Assembly: GCA_965119745.1 (NCBI GenBank)
Contig: OZ221973.1
Location: 558,001-622,000 of the forward strand
Reading direction: 5' to 3'
DNA length: 64,000 nt
Source of the DNA: CAJFUR01 sp904420575
GTDB lineage: Bacteria; Actinomycetota; Coriobacteriia; Coriobacteriales; Eggerthellaceae
The position numbers and the translations under genes were made by a program. The first letter of the stretch is position 1. Each line of letters begins with the position of its first letter. Shown here one piece after another: positions 46,755 through 56,289 of this stretch. The notes under the pieces were generated by a model that was not told the DNA's origin, searched no databases, and saw nothing but the letters and a program-made list of their open reading frames with translations.

Positions 46755-49256
46755 ATGTCAAGAGAATCAATTGTGGAGAAGCTGAGCGAGCGTCATGAGG
46801 GGGTGGAGCATTTCTACACCACATGCCACAACAATGGCTGCTGGGATGCCACTTGTCTCATCAAGTGCAGCGTGAAGGATGGAAAGATCGTTTCCATCGA
46901 GCCGGATGATTCCGTGAATCCCGGCGTCGCACGCGAAGACGACAACGAAGAAGCGGTGCAGACCGGCATGATCCAAGCCCGCGCCTGTCCCATGGGACAT
47001 GCCTGGCGCCAAGAGCTGTATTCCAAGGATCGCCTGCTCTACCCCATGAAGCGCGTCGGCGAAAAGGGAGCGGGCAAGGGCCATTTCGAGCGGATTTCCT
47101 GGGACGAAGCACTCGACACCATCGCCGAAAAGATGAAGCAGATGGCGGAGGAGAACCCCGACCATCCCTGGCTGTATTACTGCTACTACGTGGCGTTCGA
47201 AAGCTCCGATTTCCCGTTCGCATCCTACATGCCGGGCACCATTACCGGCTGGGGCGACCACTCCACGTCCGGGGGCGCGGCGGCAGAAGACTTCCACCTG
47301 GGCGTTCGTTTGACGGACATCCTCATCAAGGGCACGAGCGACGCGTTTCCTGGCTTCGAGGCGCCCGATTTGCTGAACTCCAAGCTGGTGGTGCTGTGGG
47401 GCTTCGATCCTATGGTGGCCTGGTTCGGCCATGTGCCCTACTACATGAAGCTCGCCCAGGAGCGCGGCTGCAAGTTCATCCTGATCGACCCCGTGTACAA
47501 CGTCAGCGCCGAGTGCCTCGGCGCCCAGTGGATTCCCATCCGGCCCGGCACCGACACGGCGTTCGGCCTGGCGGTCGCCCACGTCCTCTACACCGAGGAC
47601 CTCTACGACCATGACTACGTGGCGCAATGGGTCGAGCCCGACGGCTTCGAGGAATGGCGCAAGTACATCGTCGGCGAAGTGGACGGCGTGGAGCACACCC
47701 CCGAGTGGGCCGAGCCCATCACCGGCATCCCCGCCGAGACCATCCGCGAATTCGCCCGCTACTACGCGTCCATGAAGCCCGTCCACCTGCAGCAGATGTA
47801 CGGCGTCTCCAAGCGCAACCTGGGCGACTACGCTGCGGCAGTCGCCATGCTCCTTCAGGCCATGACCGGCAATTTGAGCATTCCGGGCGGCTGCGAAGGT
47901 GGCGGCGCGTCCCTGGTGACGCAACCCCGCATCTTCCCGCCGGTTCCCGACACGGGTCAGATCAAGGGCGACGTGGTGAACCCCATCACGAACAACAACA
48001 ACAAGGTCACGGAGATCATGCACTGCCAGAAGCTCTACGCCGCCGGCGAGATCACCGAGGAAGAGTTCCGGCAGCGCATCGGTTGCCCGAAGGGCAGTCC
48101 CTTGCCCAATCTGAAGATGGCCATCATCCCGAACAACTACATCAACAACCAGCACAACGTCTCCAAGCGCATGGCCGGCTTCGCCGACATGGAATTCTCC
48201 TGGGGCTGGCAATACTATCCCGACCAGCCGTCCATCGAGTTCTTGGACATCGTGCTCCCCTCGCCTATCATCCAGTTCGAATCCACCGACATGCACTTCT
48301 TCGGCATCAACCGCTACTGGGGCGCACCGGCCGGCATGCAGAACTACTTCCTGTTCGCAGGCAAGGGCGTCAATCCTCCTGGCGAGATCCGCTCGAAGGA
48401 CTGGGTGTGGATGGAACTGGCACGCCGCCTGGGCTTCGCTGACAAGTACTGCCCGAAGATGCTGGACGTCACCGATTGGCGCGACTGGGACGAGCAGGTC
48501 ATCGAGCGCATCTACAAGCCTGCCTACGAGGAATGGGCCAAGGACGAGACCGGCATGCTGGAATACTGCGGGGTCGTGCCGCCTTCGTGGGAGGAATTCC
48601 AGAAGATGCCCATCATCCGCGTTCCCGGCCAGCCGGGCGAATGGTTCCATCCCTTCAAGAACACCATACCGTGGGGCCGTTCCCCCTTCAAGACGCCGTC
48701 CGGCAAGATCGAGTTCGAGAGCTCGTACGTGAAGAACACCGACCTGACCCAGACCCGCTATGGCGGGAAGATGGACCCCTACCCCCGTTGGCAGCCCACC
48801 TATCAGGACCTGCCGGCAAACGACAGCTACTATCATCCCTGGACGAAGAACTTCCCGCTGTCGATGGTCACCCCGGTCTCCACGTACCGCCAGCACTCTT
48901 CCAACGACCGGAACCCCTGGTTGAAGGGCGACTGCTACGATCACATGGTCCGCATGTCCCCGGCTGACGCGGCGGACCGCGGCATCAAGACCGGCGACCG
49001 CGTGCTGGTGTACAACCAGTTCGGCGAAGTGGAGATCACGGCATACGTTTCATCCAAGCTGCTTCCCGGCACGGTGTCCATCGGCCACGGCGAGTGGTCG
49101 CGATTCGACAACCTGCGCAAGTCCAAGCTCATGCCCTACGGCATCGACACCGCCGGCAACTGCAACCTGCTCATCGGAGACACGCATCTGCCCCATGTCG
49201 TCGGCGCGCTGCTGACGGCCGGCCTTGTGGAAATCAGGAAGGTAGGCGATGAATAA
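46755..49256 (+). CDS. cytoplasmic molybdopterin oxidoreductase, catechol-dehydroxylase-like locus
   Basis: 833 residues, DMSO-reductase family. No signal peptide, so cytoplasmic. N-terminal cluster region has Cys24, Cys29, Cys34, Cys38 and Cys78 (CHNNGCWDATCLIKC ... ACPMGH). Later come the pterin segments WGFDPMVAWFGHVPYY, WIPIRPGTDTAFGLAVAHVLY and the C-terminal barrel with MSPADAADRGIKTGDRVLVYN. Acetylene hydratase, pyrogallol transhydroxylase and the gut catechol dehydroxylases share this CHNN-type start and a soluble FeS partner; I infer membership in that branch from motifs and locus, not from a tree. It heads an operon with ferredoxin, VOC and MFS genes. Substrate unknown. Confidence 0.85.
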   Translation: MSRESIVEKLSERHEGVEHFYTTCHNNGCWDATCLIKCSVKDGKIVSIEPDDSVNPGVAREDDNEEAVQTGMIQARACPMGHAWRQELYSKDRLLYPMKRVGEKGAGKGHFERISWDEALDTIAEKMKQMAEENPDHPWLYYCYYVAFESSDFPFASYMPGTITGWGDHSTSGGAAAEDFHLGVRLTDILIKGTSDAFPGFEAPDLLNSKLVVLWGFDPMVAWFGHVPYYMKLAQERGCKFILIDPVYNVSAECLGAQWIPIRPGTDTAFGLAVAHVLYTEDLYDHDYVAQWVEPDGFEEWRKYIVGEVDGVEHTPEWAEPITGIPAETIREFARYYASMKPVHLQQMYGVSKRNLGDYAAAVAMLLQAMTGNLSIPGGCEGGGASLVTQPRIFPPVPDTGQIKGDVVNPITNNNNKVTEIMHCQKLYAAGEITEEEFRQRIGCPKGSPLPNLKMAIIPNNYINNQHNVSKRMAGFADMEFSWGWQYYPDQPSIEFLDIVLPSPIIQFESTDMHFFGINRYWGAPAGMQNYFLFAGKGVNPPGEIRSKDWVWMELARRLGFADKYCPKMLDVTDWRDWDEQVIERIYKPAYEEWAKDETGMLEYCGVVPPSWEEFQKMPIIRVPGQPGEWFHPFKNTIPWGRSPFKTPSGKIEFESSYVKNTDLTQTRYGGKMDPYPRWQPTYQDLPANDSYYHPWTKNFPLSMVTPVSTYRQHSSNDRNPWLKGDCYDHMVRMSPADAADRGIKTGDRVLVYNQFGEVEITAYVSSKLLPGTVSIGHGEWSRFDNLRKSKLMPYGIDTAGNCNLLIGDTHLPHVVGALLTAGLVEIRKVGDE

Positions 49257-50002
49257 TGACGCAGTACGGTTTTTATTTCGACCAAGGTAGATGCTACGGC
49301 TGCAAAGCCTGCACCGTCGCATGCAAGGACTGGAACGACATCGAGCCCGGGCCGGAAAAATGGATGAGCGTGTACATGTGGGAAAAGGACAGGTTCCCGC
49401 ACACCTCCATCGGAATCCTGGCGTTCAGCTGCGGGCATTGCGACAACGCCGTGTGCATGTCCGCATGCGACCATGGGGCCATTTTCAAGGAAGAGAAGTA
49501 CGGCGCCGTCCTGGTGGATCAGGACCTCTGCGAAGGTGACCGCAACTGCTTCCAGGCGTGCCCCTACGGCGCCCCGAAGTTCGCCAGCGACGAACCCGGA
49601 ACCAAGATGAGCAAGTGCACGATGTGCATCGACCGCTTGGAGAAGGACCAGCTGCCCGCCTGCGTGGCGGCCTGCCCCATGCGTGCCTTGGACTTCGGCC
49701 CCATCGACGAGCTGGTCAAGAAGTACGGCGACGTGCGCCAGATCGAGACGATGCCCTCTGCCGACATCACCACGCCCAACTGGATCGCGAAGCCGAATCC
49801 GCCCAAGGAGCAGCTGATCCCCTATGACGCGGAAAAGGCCATCGAGCTCACCAAGCGCCGCACCGCCACCGACGACGTGTACGCCGGCGACTACGACAGC
49901 GTCACGGAATTCGACGCCGACGTCGTGTGCATCAGCGAACTGCGCATGAAGAACGCGACCGTGGCCGAGGTCATGGCTGCCACGTCGAGCGACCAGGGCT
50001 AA
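49256..50002 (+). CDS. ferredoxin subunit with an Asp-substituted cluster motif
   Basis: 248 residues, the electron-transfer partner of the preceding oxidoreductase; the genes overlap by one base (TAATG), indicating coupling. Cluster motifs: CYGCKACTVAC; CGHCDNAVCMSAC; CEGDRNCFQAC, where the second Cys is replaced by Asp; and CTMC...CVAAC. The C-terminal ~75 residues are an extension without Cys clusters. The Asp variant suggests a labile or [3Fe-4S] centre. Confidence 0.88.
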   Translation: MTQYGFYFDQGRCYGCKACTVACKDWNDIEPGPEKWMSVYMWEKDRFPHTSIGILAFSCGHCDNAVCMSACDHGAIFKEEKYGAVLVDQDLCEGDRNCFQACPYGAPKFASDEPGTKMSKCTMCIDRLEKDQLPACVAACPMRALDFGPIDELVKKYGDVRQIETMPSADITTPNWIAKPNPPKEQLIPYDAEKAIELTKRRTATDDVYAGDYDSVTEFDADVVCISELRMKNATVAEVMAATSSDQG

Positions 50003-50095
50003 CAGCCCCATAGTTTTTGCACCGGGCGCGCGGCTGATAACCGACGGCCGCGCGCCCGACCGATAACCATATGCATGCGATTGGGGGGAAGTACC

Positions 50096-50557
50096 ATGGA
50101 ACTGGGCTTTCAGCATGTAGGCGTCTACTGCCGCAACATCGACGAGTCCCTGGCATTCTACGAGGACGTGTTCGGTTGCAGGCTGCTGTTCAGATCGGAC
50201 GCCATGGAGGGAGACAAGCCTCTCAAGATGGCTTGGATCAAGGGCATGGGCATCGTCTTCGAACTGTTGGAGTGCGAGGACAAATCCACGTGCGATGCCG
50301 CCGCCAACTGCCTCAACCATCTGGCGCTGCGCGTGAAGGACATGGACGAATTCGTCGCGCATCTGAGCGAGAAGGGCATCGCCATCGAAGCGGGCCCGTT
50401 TGATCCGCCCATGGAATTCGACCGTCCTCTGGCGGACGAGGATTCCGACGTCTTCACCGTCAGCGGCGCTGCCGGAACGCAATTGCGGATCATGTTCTTC
50501 CGCGGTCCTGGCGGAGAGCGCTTCGAAGTCGTCCAGGACAACATCAAGGCACTGTAG
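50096..50557 (+). CDS. VOC-superfamily (glyoxalase/dioxygenase fold) protein
   Basis: 153 residues with two beta-alpha-beta-beta-beta repeats: GFQHVGVYCRNIDESLAFYEDVFG at the start and LNHLALRVKDMDEFVAHLSEKG in the middle. Metal-ligand candidates are His7, His~68 and a Glu near residue 146. Relatives include glyoxalase I, methylmalonyl-CoA epimerase and extradiol dioxygenases. Oxygen-dependent ring cleavage is unlikely in a strict anaerobe, so isomerase, lyase or substrate-binding roles are more plausible. ATG at 50096 behind GGGGGGAAG. Between the ferredoxin and MFS genes, it is probably part of the same pathway. Confidence 0.85.
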   Translation: MELGFQHVGVYCRNIDESLAFYEDVFGCRLLFRSDAMEGDKPLKMAWIKGMGIVFELLECEDKSTCDAAANCLNHLALRVKDMDEFVAHLSEKGIAIEAGPFDPPMEFDRPLADEDSDVFTVSGAAGTQLRIMFFRGPGGERFEVVQDNIKAL

Positions 50558-50617
50558 CGGAAGGGCTGGCGAAGAGCCAGGTTCGTTCAGGCGAAATACC
50601 GAAGAAGGAGGTGCCCT

Positions 50618-51802
50618 ATGAGCACCAGCAAGAACTATCGGAACTGGGCGTTGATCGCCATTGCCATGCTCCTGTTCGGAACGGCCATTGCGACGATCCA
50701 GTTCAAGGTCCCCGTCGTCATGGGCGACATCATGACAAACATGAATATGGACACGAACTCGGCTTCGTGGCTCATGTCCATCTTCACGTTCGTAGGCATT
50801 GTCTTGGCCATCCCCACGGGCGCGCTTGCCAAGAAGTTCGGACCGAAGACCATGCTGCTTGCCGCCGCCGTGATCATCGCCGCCGGCTCGCTGCTGGGAG
50901 CGTTCGCAGGCAACGGCATGGTCCTCATCGTCTCACGCGCCATCGAAGGCGTGGCGTTCATCTTCGTGACCATTTGCGGCCCCTTGGCCGTGCAGAAGTA
51001 CGTCGCCCCGGAAAAGATCGGCTCCGCAACGGGCATCTGGGCACTCTGGGTTTGCCTGGGCTCGGTCGTCGGCGGCGTCCTGACTCCCACGCTGTACGCC
51101 GCCACGGGCTTCGTGGGCGTCTGGGTCATCTATGCCGCCGCAGCCGTGGTGTTTGCCATCGTGGTCGCCGTGGTCGTGAAGCATCCCAGCGAAGCGCTCG
51201 ACGAAGCCGCGACGGCCGCCACGGGTGAGAAGGTCAGCTACGGCGAGCTGGTGAAGCCGAACATCCTGTTGTTCTTCTTCGCCTTCCTCGTCTTCAACAT
51301 GACGCTGATGGCTGTGCTGAGCTTCGGCCCCACCTTCATGCAGCAGCAGGGCGTCGACCCGACGCTCTCCGGCTTCATCAGCACGCTGCCCATGTTGCTC
51401 GCCGTCATTTCGTCCCCGCTGTTCGGCGCCCTGTCCGACAAGCTGGGCCGGTGCAAGCCGCTGTATCTGGCTTCGCTGTTCGTCATGGGCCCCTGCACGC
51501 TGATCCTGTTGACCCAGACGGGGCCCTTGATGTGGGTCGGCGCCATCGTCATGGGCCTGGTCGGCTTGGGCGGGCCGGTCATGTGCCTGACCTCGTACAT
51601 CAATGTTCTGGGTCGCCCCGAGCTCATGTCCATCGGCATGGGCGCGCTCATGCTGATTCAGAGCCTTGGGCAGTTCCTGGGCACGTGGCTGGTTCCCCTG
51701 CTGCTTGGTCCCGACGTGTCCGCATGGATGTTCACGGGCATCGTGATGTGCGTGATCGGCTTCGCCGGCACCGCCGCCGTCGCCCTGTGCAAGTTCAAGT
51801 AG
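50618..51802 (+). CDS. MFS transporter of the molybdenum oxidoreductase operon
   Basis: 394 residues, 12 membrane helices; MFS loop 2-3 motif as GALAKKFGPKTML and a repeat at GALSDKLGRCKPL in the second half. Strong ribosome site AGAAGGAGGTG. Probably imports the substrate or exports the product of the oxidoreductase, since that enzyme is cytoplasmic. Last gene of the operon, followed by a hairpin. Confidence 0.88.
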   Translation: MSTSKNYRNWALIAIAMLLFGTAIATIQFKVPVVMGDIMTNMNMDTNSASWLMSIFTFVGIVLAIPTGALAKKFGPKTMLLAAAVIIAAGSLLGAFAGNGMVLIVSRAIEGVAFIFVTICGPLAVQKYVAPEKIGSATGIWALWVCLGSVVGGVLTPTLYAATGFVGVWVIYAAAAVVFAIVVAVVVKHPSEALDEAATAATGEKVSYGELVKPNILLFFFAFLVFNMTLMAVLSFGPTFMQQQGVDPTLSGFISTLPMLLAVISSPLFGALSDKLGRCKPLYLASLFVMGPCTLILLTQTGPLMWVGAIVMGLVGLGGPVMCLTSYINVLGRPELMSIGMGALMLIQSLGQFLGTWLVPLLLGPDVSAWMFTGIVMCVIGFAGTAAVALCKFK

Positions 51803-51832
51803 GGAAAGGGAACAAGAAAGAGCATTGACGAA

Positions 51833-51872
51833 GATCCGCCCACCGCACCCTTCCGGACGCGGTGGGCGGATC
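51833..51872 (+). terminator. strong hairpin after the MFS gene
   Basis: Fourteen-base perfect arms 51833-51846 and 51859-51872 (GATCCGCCCACCGC type) with a 12-base loop, 30 bases beyond the stop. No T-run. Confidence 0.7.
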
Positions 51873-51996
51873 CGTAGTAGGCGGTGTCTCCCCCATGAAG
51901 CGACGAAGAGCCGTTGCGGCATATCCTTATGGCCGGATGTGGGGGCTTGCGATCACAAAGCGCCTTGGTTTGGGGCCCTTGTCGAATGGGACCCTG

Positions 51997-52266
51997 CTAG
52001 ATCTTGTACATGTACTGGAACACGTCTTCGCGTTGGATGATGACCTGCACGCCCAGATCCTTGCCGACGGCTTCCAGCTTTTCCTGCACGGTGTTGAAAT
52101 CGGCAGCTTCGGGATCGAGCGAAGTCAGCATCGTCATGGAGAAGATGTCGTCCAGGATGGTCTGGCTGATGTCGTCGATGTTCGCGTTGCAGGCGGCCAG
52201 CGTGGTGGCCACAGCTGCCACGATGCCGCTGCGGTCCTTGCCCAAGACGGAGATGACGCACTTCAT
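51997..52266 (-). CDS. ACT-domain protein (UPF0237 type)
   Basis: 89 residues: MKCVISVLGKDRSGIVAAVATTLAACNANIDDISQTIL is the ACT ligand-binding fold seen in small stand-alone regulators often near aminotransferase or PFL-like genes. ATG at 52266 behind AAGGGATC. Cytoplasmic; ligand unknown. Alone on its transcript. Confidence 0.9.
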   Translation of the reverse strand: MKCVISVLGKDRSGIVAAVATTLAACNANIDDISQTILDDIFSMTMLTSLDPEAADFNTVQEKLEAVGKDLGVQVIIQREDVFQYMYKI

Positions 52267-52349
52267 GTTGATCCCTTTCTCGCCCAATGCCGTACCCTGA
52301 ACTGATGGCACCATGATACCCGACCGCGATGAAAAACATGCTCTCGCGT

Positions 52350-52408
52350 CGATTGTCGCCCGAAAAATGCGCCTCACCTGACGAGGCGCATTTTCGAGGC
52401 GACAATCG
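52350..52408. repeat. 59-bp palindromic repeat, copy 1
   Basis: A near-perfect palindrome (CGATTGTCGCC ... arms carrying AAATGCGCCTC) with a 7-base centre. A second copy of the same family is at 59211-59269. It lies between the ACT gene and folE and could act as a REP-like element or terminator. Confidence 0.85.
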
Positions 52409-52495
52409 ATCCGGCACCGGCACGGGACAGCGCGGGCCGGCCGCGGAGGCGCCACGAAGCGTGCGGCGCGCAACCGCCATCGCACGCGTGGCCCA

Positions 52496-53065
52496 TCAGT
52501 TCCTACGGGCGAAAATGAGCGACAGCGCTTCGGCGCGCGTCGCCTGGCTGCGCTCGAAGGCACCACGGACGGCGCTGGTGGTGGTGCGCGCGCCGGCCTT
52601 CTTCACGCCACGCATGCTCATGCACAGATGCTCGGCCTCCAACACCACGATGACGCCCTGGGGGTGCAGCTGCTCGATGAGCGTGTCGGCTATCTGCGAG
52701 GTCAGGCGCTCCTGCACCTGCGGGCGCTTCGCGAACACGTCCACCAGGCGCGCGAGCTTCGACAGGCCGCAGATGCGCCCGTCGGCCGCCGGGATGTACG
52801 CCACGTGCGCCATGCCGAAGAACGGCACCAGATGGTGCTCGCACATAGAATAGAAGGGGATGTCGCGCACCAGCACCATTTCCTCGTGGTGCTCGTCGAA
52901 CGTCGTCTCGAAGTGCTCGGACGGATCCTGCGTCAGGCCTGCGAACACCTCTTCGTACATCTTGGCGACGCGTTCCGGCGTCTTGAGAAGCCCTTCGCGA
53001 TCGGGATCCTCCCCGACGCCTTCCAGGATGAGCCGCACGCCTGCTTCGATTTTTTCTCTGTCCAT
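52496..53065 (-). CDS. folE: GTP cyclohydrolase I
   Basis: 189 residues, first enzyme of tetrahydrofolate synthesis. Zinc and active-site motifs: SMCEHHLVPFFG, KLARLVDVFAKRPQVQERLTSQIA, and EAEHLCMSMRGVKKAGA. ATG at 53065. Downstream of the cytochrome gene on the same strand by 280 bp but probably on its own promoter. Confidence 0.96.
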   Translation of the reverse strand: MDREKIEAGVRLILEGVGEDPDREGLLKTPERVAKMYEEVFAGLTQDPSEHFETTFDEHHEEMVLVRDIPFYSMCEHHLVPFFGMAHVAYIPAADGRICGLSKLARLVDVFAKRPQVQERLTSQIADTLIEQLHPQGVIVVLEAEHLCMSMRGVKKAGARTTTSAVRGAFERSQATRAEALSLIFARRN

Positions 53066-53345
53066 GTGATGCGTTCCTTCGTGTGAGGGGAACCAGCATC
53101 ATACCACGTCGGCACCTGCTGCGCACTTGCAGGCCAGTCACGCCGGTCAGGCTCGCTCAGGCTTTTGCGGCAAGCGGCGCGCTCACCCGCCGCCCCAAGG
53201 CCCCGTCGCGAGGCGCACGGCAATACAATGCCAACACGTCCACCCTCCTTCGCTCGAAACCCTTTCCACAAAAGGGGCAAGGCCCGGCGGGAGGGAGGAA
53301 GCCGGACCTTGCAGAAAGGAAGGATGTGCGGTTTAGGAGGAGATG

Positions 53346-54014
53346 CTAGGAGACGGCGCGCTCACGCAGTTCGTGGCACGTGCCGCACTGGAACACGCCC
53401 TTGTGATGGCACTGGGCACACCACATCATAGCGTCCTTCTGCAGGTTCTCCGAATGGTTGTTGTGGCAGTCGGTGCACGTGGGGTTCATGGTGTCGTGCT
53501 GTTCGTTGCTGGGGTAGTCGTGCGGGTTCTGCACTTTGCCCTTTTCGTCCTTGAACTCCTGGTTGTCGGCCGTGATGGTCGCCATTTCCTCCATGGTGCC
53601 GTGGCAGGCCGGGTCTTGGCAGGTTGCAGCGTCTACCGTGACCACCGTCGCCTTCGAGGCCGGCTTGTCGGCCAGCGTCACGCCTTCATGGGTCTTGGAA
53701 AGCACCGCTTCGTCCGTGTGGCACTGCACGCAGGTCAGATCGGCATGTGCCGAGGCCTGGGGGCATTTCGCATCGGTCATGCTTGCCGCTTCGGTCGTGT
53801 GGCACGTCACACAGTCGGACTCCATGGACCAATCGACCACCTGCGTGGCCATGGGATCCTCCTTGGCGGGGGTATCCTCTCCGGACTTGGGCTCGGCCGC
53901 TTGGGGGGCGCAGCCCACCACCATGCCGAGTGCAAGCGTCAGCGCAAAGACGGAGCCGACGATGGCGACCAAAGCCAACCCTCTGCTTCTCTGTTTCGTT
54001 GTCGCGTTCGTCAT
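53346..54014 (-). CDS. hexahaem c-type cytochrome lipoprotein
   Basis: 222 residues; one hydrophobic leader ending VVGC (lipobox), then haem motifs CVTCH, CVQCH, a CX4CH variant (CQDPACH), CTDCH, CAQCHH and CGTCH. The third-motif variant is shared with the cytochrome at 5036. It follows the flavoprotein gene on the same strand (222 bp), the reverse of the order at 3.3-5.8 kb. Electron donor to that flavoprotein. Confidence 0.87.
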   Translation of the reverse strand: MTNATTKQRSRGLALVAIVGSVFALTLALGMVVGCAPQAAEPKSGEDTPAKEDPMATQVVDWSMESDCVTCHTTEAASMTDAKCPQASAHADLTCVQCHTDEAVLSKTHEGVTLADKPASKATVVTVDAATCQDPACHGTMEEMATITADNQEFKDEKGKVQNPHDYPSNEQHDTMNPTCTDCHNNHSENLQKDAMMWCAQCHHKGVFQCGTCHELRERAVS

Positions 54015-54236
54015 GAAAAATCTTCCTTACTCTCACGTCTGGCCGACGGGATGGCCGGCCAGACATTGCTTGTCCAGCGAGCATGATGGGGCGCGTCTCG
54101 GAAGCCGAAGCCCCACGGGGCGAAACGCTCCGGCAGAAGCGCAAAGCCTCCGCCCGCCAAAGCCGACACCCGCCCGCCCGCGCACGAGGCGCGGGCGGTC
54201 ATGCGGTTCGTTTCGTTGCGGAGCGAAAGGGAAAGC

Positions 54237-55913
54237 CTATTTCTTCTCTTCCTTGTCCCACGGCTCCAGACCGGCGCAGTGCCGTCCGCCGATGCGGCCC
54301 CACGTCATGTTCTCGGAGTTGTTGCCGCCGGTGATGCCGTAGCTGTGAGCCTGGAAGTTGCCGAAGCTGCCAGCCGCGTACAGGCGCGGGATGACGTTGC
54401 CGGCCGGGTCGAGCACCTGGGCGTTCGCGTTCTTCTTCGGGCCGCCCAGCGTGGAGCAGGAGCCGGGATAGATGGAGATGGCGTAGTAAGGTCCTTCGGG
54501 GGTGAGCTTGTCCTCTTCGGCGTTGAGTTCGCGGTCGAAGCGCGGATCCATACCGGCGTCGCACGCAGCCTGGTACTCGTCGAAGGTGGCCTTCAGGTTG
54601 TCGTAGTCCATCCAGTGGTCGAATTCCTGGATCTTCTTGGCCAGGTCTTCCAGCGTGTCGCCCTTGAGCACCCAGCCGCGCTCGATTTCGACCTGGTTGT
54701 CATCGGACCAGCCGTCCCAGTCGCGCAATTCGTCGGGGAGGTCGGTGGTGTAGTTGCCACACTCGAACCAGCCGCCCTGCTGCGTGCCCATGGGGCCGCC
54801 GTCGATGCCTTTCTGGTCGAAGATCTGCCAGGACGGGATGCGGTCGTAGTCGTCGATGGCGTCGTTGAACGACATGAGCGTATGCCAGCCGTTGTGCGCC
54901 GTGCCGCCGGTCTTGTTCTCGTTCTGGTAACGCTTGCCCAGACGGTTCACCGTGAAGAAGGCGTTGGACTGCGGGCCGGCGAAGATGGCGAAGTCGTACT
55001 CGGGGTCGCGCGTCCACATGGCCGTGGTCGAAATGACCATGTTCATGTGCCACAGCTTGGCGCCCACTTCTTCCACCATGCGGATGCCGTCGCCCGTGTT
55101 GAAGCGCCAGCCTTCGAACTTGAAGGGATAGATGCTCAGGTAGGTGTTCTTGAGCTCTTCGTTGAACTCGAAGCCGCCGGTGCACAGCACGACGCCCTTG
55201 CGGGCCTTGATGGTCTTCTCGGCGCCAGCCTCGAGGAACTTCACGCCGACGATTTCCTTGTTCTCCGGGTTCTGGATCAGGTGCTCTTCGGAGCAGTCGA
55301 ACTTCAGCTCGATGGGCAGGCCCAGTTCCGCACGCTTGGCCTCAAGCTCGTGGAACGTCGTCATGCCGAAGCCCTCGACGCTGGACACGCCGATGCAGCC
55401 AGCATACTTGCCGTCGTCCAGGAACCAATACTCGGGGATGGTGCCGGCCAGAGCCTGCTCGGCGACCTCGTACGTCATGCCGTACTTGTCGGCGTAGTCG
55501 GTGTGCTGCGTGGCCTCGGCGATGTAGGCGTCGATCATGTCCTCTTCGATGAGTCCATGGCCGAACGCGACGCAGTATTCGCGGAACAGTTTGGGATCCT
55601 TGATGACCGTCCACTCGCCGTTGTTGATGCGGCTGTTGCCGCCACCTTCGACGGGTGCCTTCTCGAGCACGACGACTTCCGAGCCGCCTTCGTCGGCAGC
55701 GATGAGGGAAGCCCACATGCCCGCTCCGCCGTAACCAACGACGACGACGTCGGTCTCGTAGTCCCAAGACGCCGGCATCCAGTCGGCTGCAGCCGCGGAG
55801 CCCGAGCCCGAACCGCCCGACGCGCAACCAGCCAAGGCAGCAGAGCCGGCCAGGGCGGCACCGGTGAGGGCAGCGCCTTTCAGGAAGTTGCGACGAGACA
55901 ATCCTTCACTCAT
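54237..55913 (-). CDS. Tat-exported FAD reductase (operon with cytochrome)
   Basis: 558 residues. SRRNFLKG Tat motif, LAGC lipobox (Cys30), FAD fold at ~54-72 (DVVVVGYGGAGMWASL), GGGNSRINNGEW, C-terminal RLYAAGSFGNFQAHSYGITGGNN and WGRIGGRH. The C-terminal layout resembles Cgr2-type and other Eggerthellaceae reductases, but substrate residues cannot be assigned. I chose the ATG at 55913 because AAGGAGGAATTC precedes it. Diverges from the LuxR regulator at 56290. Confidence 0.87.
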   Translation of the reverse strand: MSEGLSRRNFLKGAALTGAALAGSAALAGCASGGSGSGSAAAADWMPASWDYETDVVVVGYGGAGMWASLIAADEGGSEVVVLEKAPVEGGGNSRINNGEWTVIKDPKLFREYCVAFGHGLIEEDMIDAYIAEATQHTDYADKYGMTYEVAEQALAGTIPEYWFLDDGKYAGCIGVSSVEGFGMTTFHELEAKRAELGLPIELKFDCSEEHLIQNPENKEIVGVKFLEAGAEKTIKARKGVVLCTGGFEFNEELKNTYLSIYPFKFEGWRFNTGDGIRMVEEVGAKLWHMNMVISTTAMWTRDPEYDFAIFAGPQSNAFFTVNRLGKRYQNENKTGGTAHNGWHTLMSFNDAIDDYDRIPSWQIFDQKGIDGGPMGTQQGGWFECGNYTTDLPDELRDWDGWSDDNQVEIERGWVLKGDTLEDLAKKIQEFDHWMDYDNLKATFDEYQAACDAGMDPRFDRELNAEEDKLTPEGPYYAISIYPGSCSTLGGPKKNANAQVLDPAGNVIPRLYAAGSFGNFQAHSYGITGGNNSENMTWGRIGGRHCAGLEPWDKEEKK

Positions 55914-56289
55914 GAATTCCTCCTTGCATGTGAACGGGTTCATGATGACCGTCGCTCCCCGCGACGTCGCCCACCTCCTTGTTGGACGACCCGTTTTGCA
56001 ATGCTCGGCATTCTACGGGCGCGTGCCTAAAAAAGCACCGTATGGCGGATGTGATTTTCGATTTTGCTGAAAACATGCTTCTGAACTGGTACTTCATAGG
56101 TTCATCACATTAATGATCCGATGACCTTCCAGCCCATGGAAGACCGCAATCCAGCAACGTGCCAACCTAAGAACGGTCTCTTTTGTAAGATGGGCGTATC
56201 CGTCATAGACCCTGATGCGCTACACTGTATAAAGCAATTGCCTGCGCGACGTCCGGCGCCGCAAAAAGGTGAGCAACTTAAGGGGAATC
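55914..56289. promoter_or_regulatory. divergent reductase-LuxR control region
   Basis: 376 bp without a gene, AT-rich around 56040-56130. It probably holds both promoters and the operator of the LuxR regulator; no repeat stood out. Confidence 0.45.

Noticed and set aside
54237..55913. Naming the flavoprotein Cgr2 (cardiac glycoside reductase)
   Set aside because: The layout fits the family, but substrate-specific residues cannot be assigned from sequence alone.
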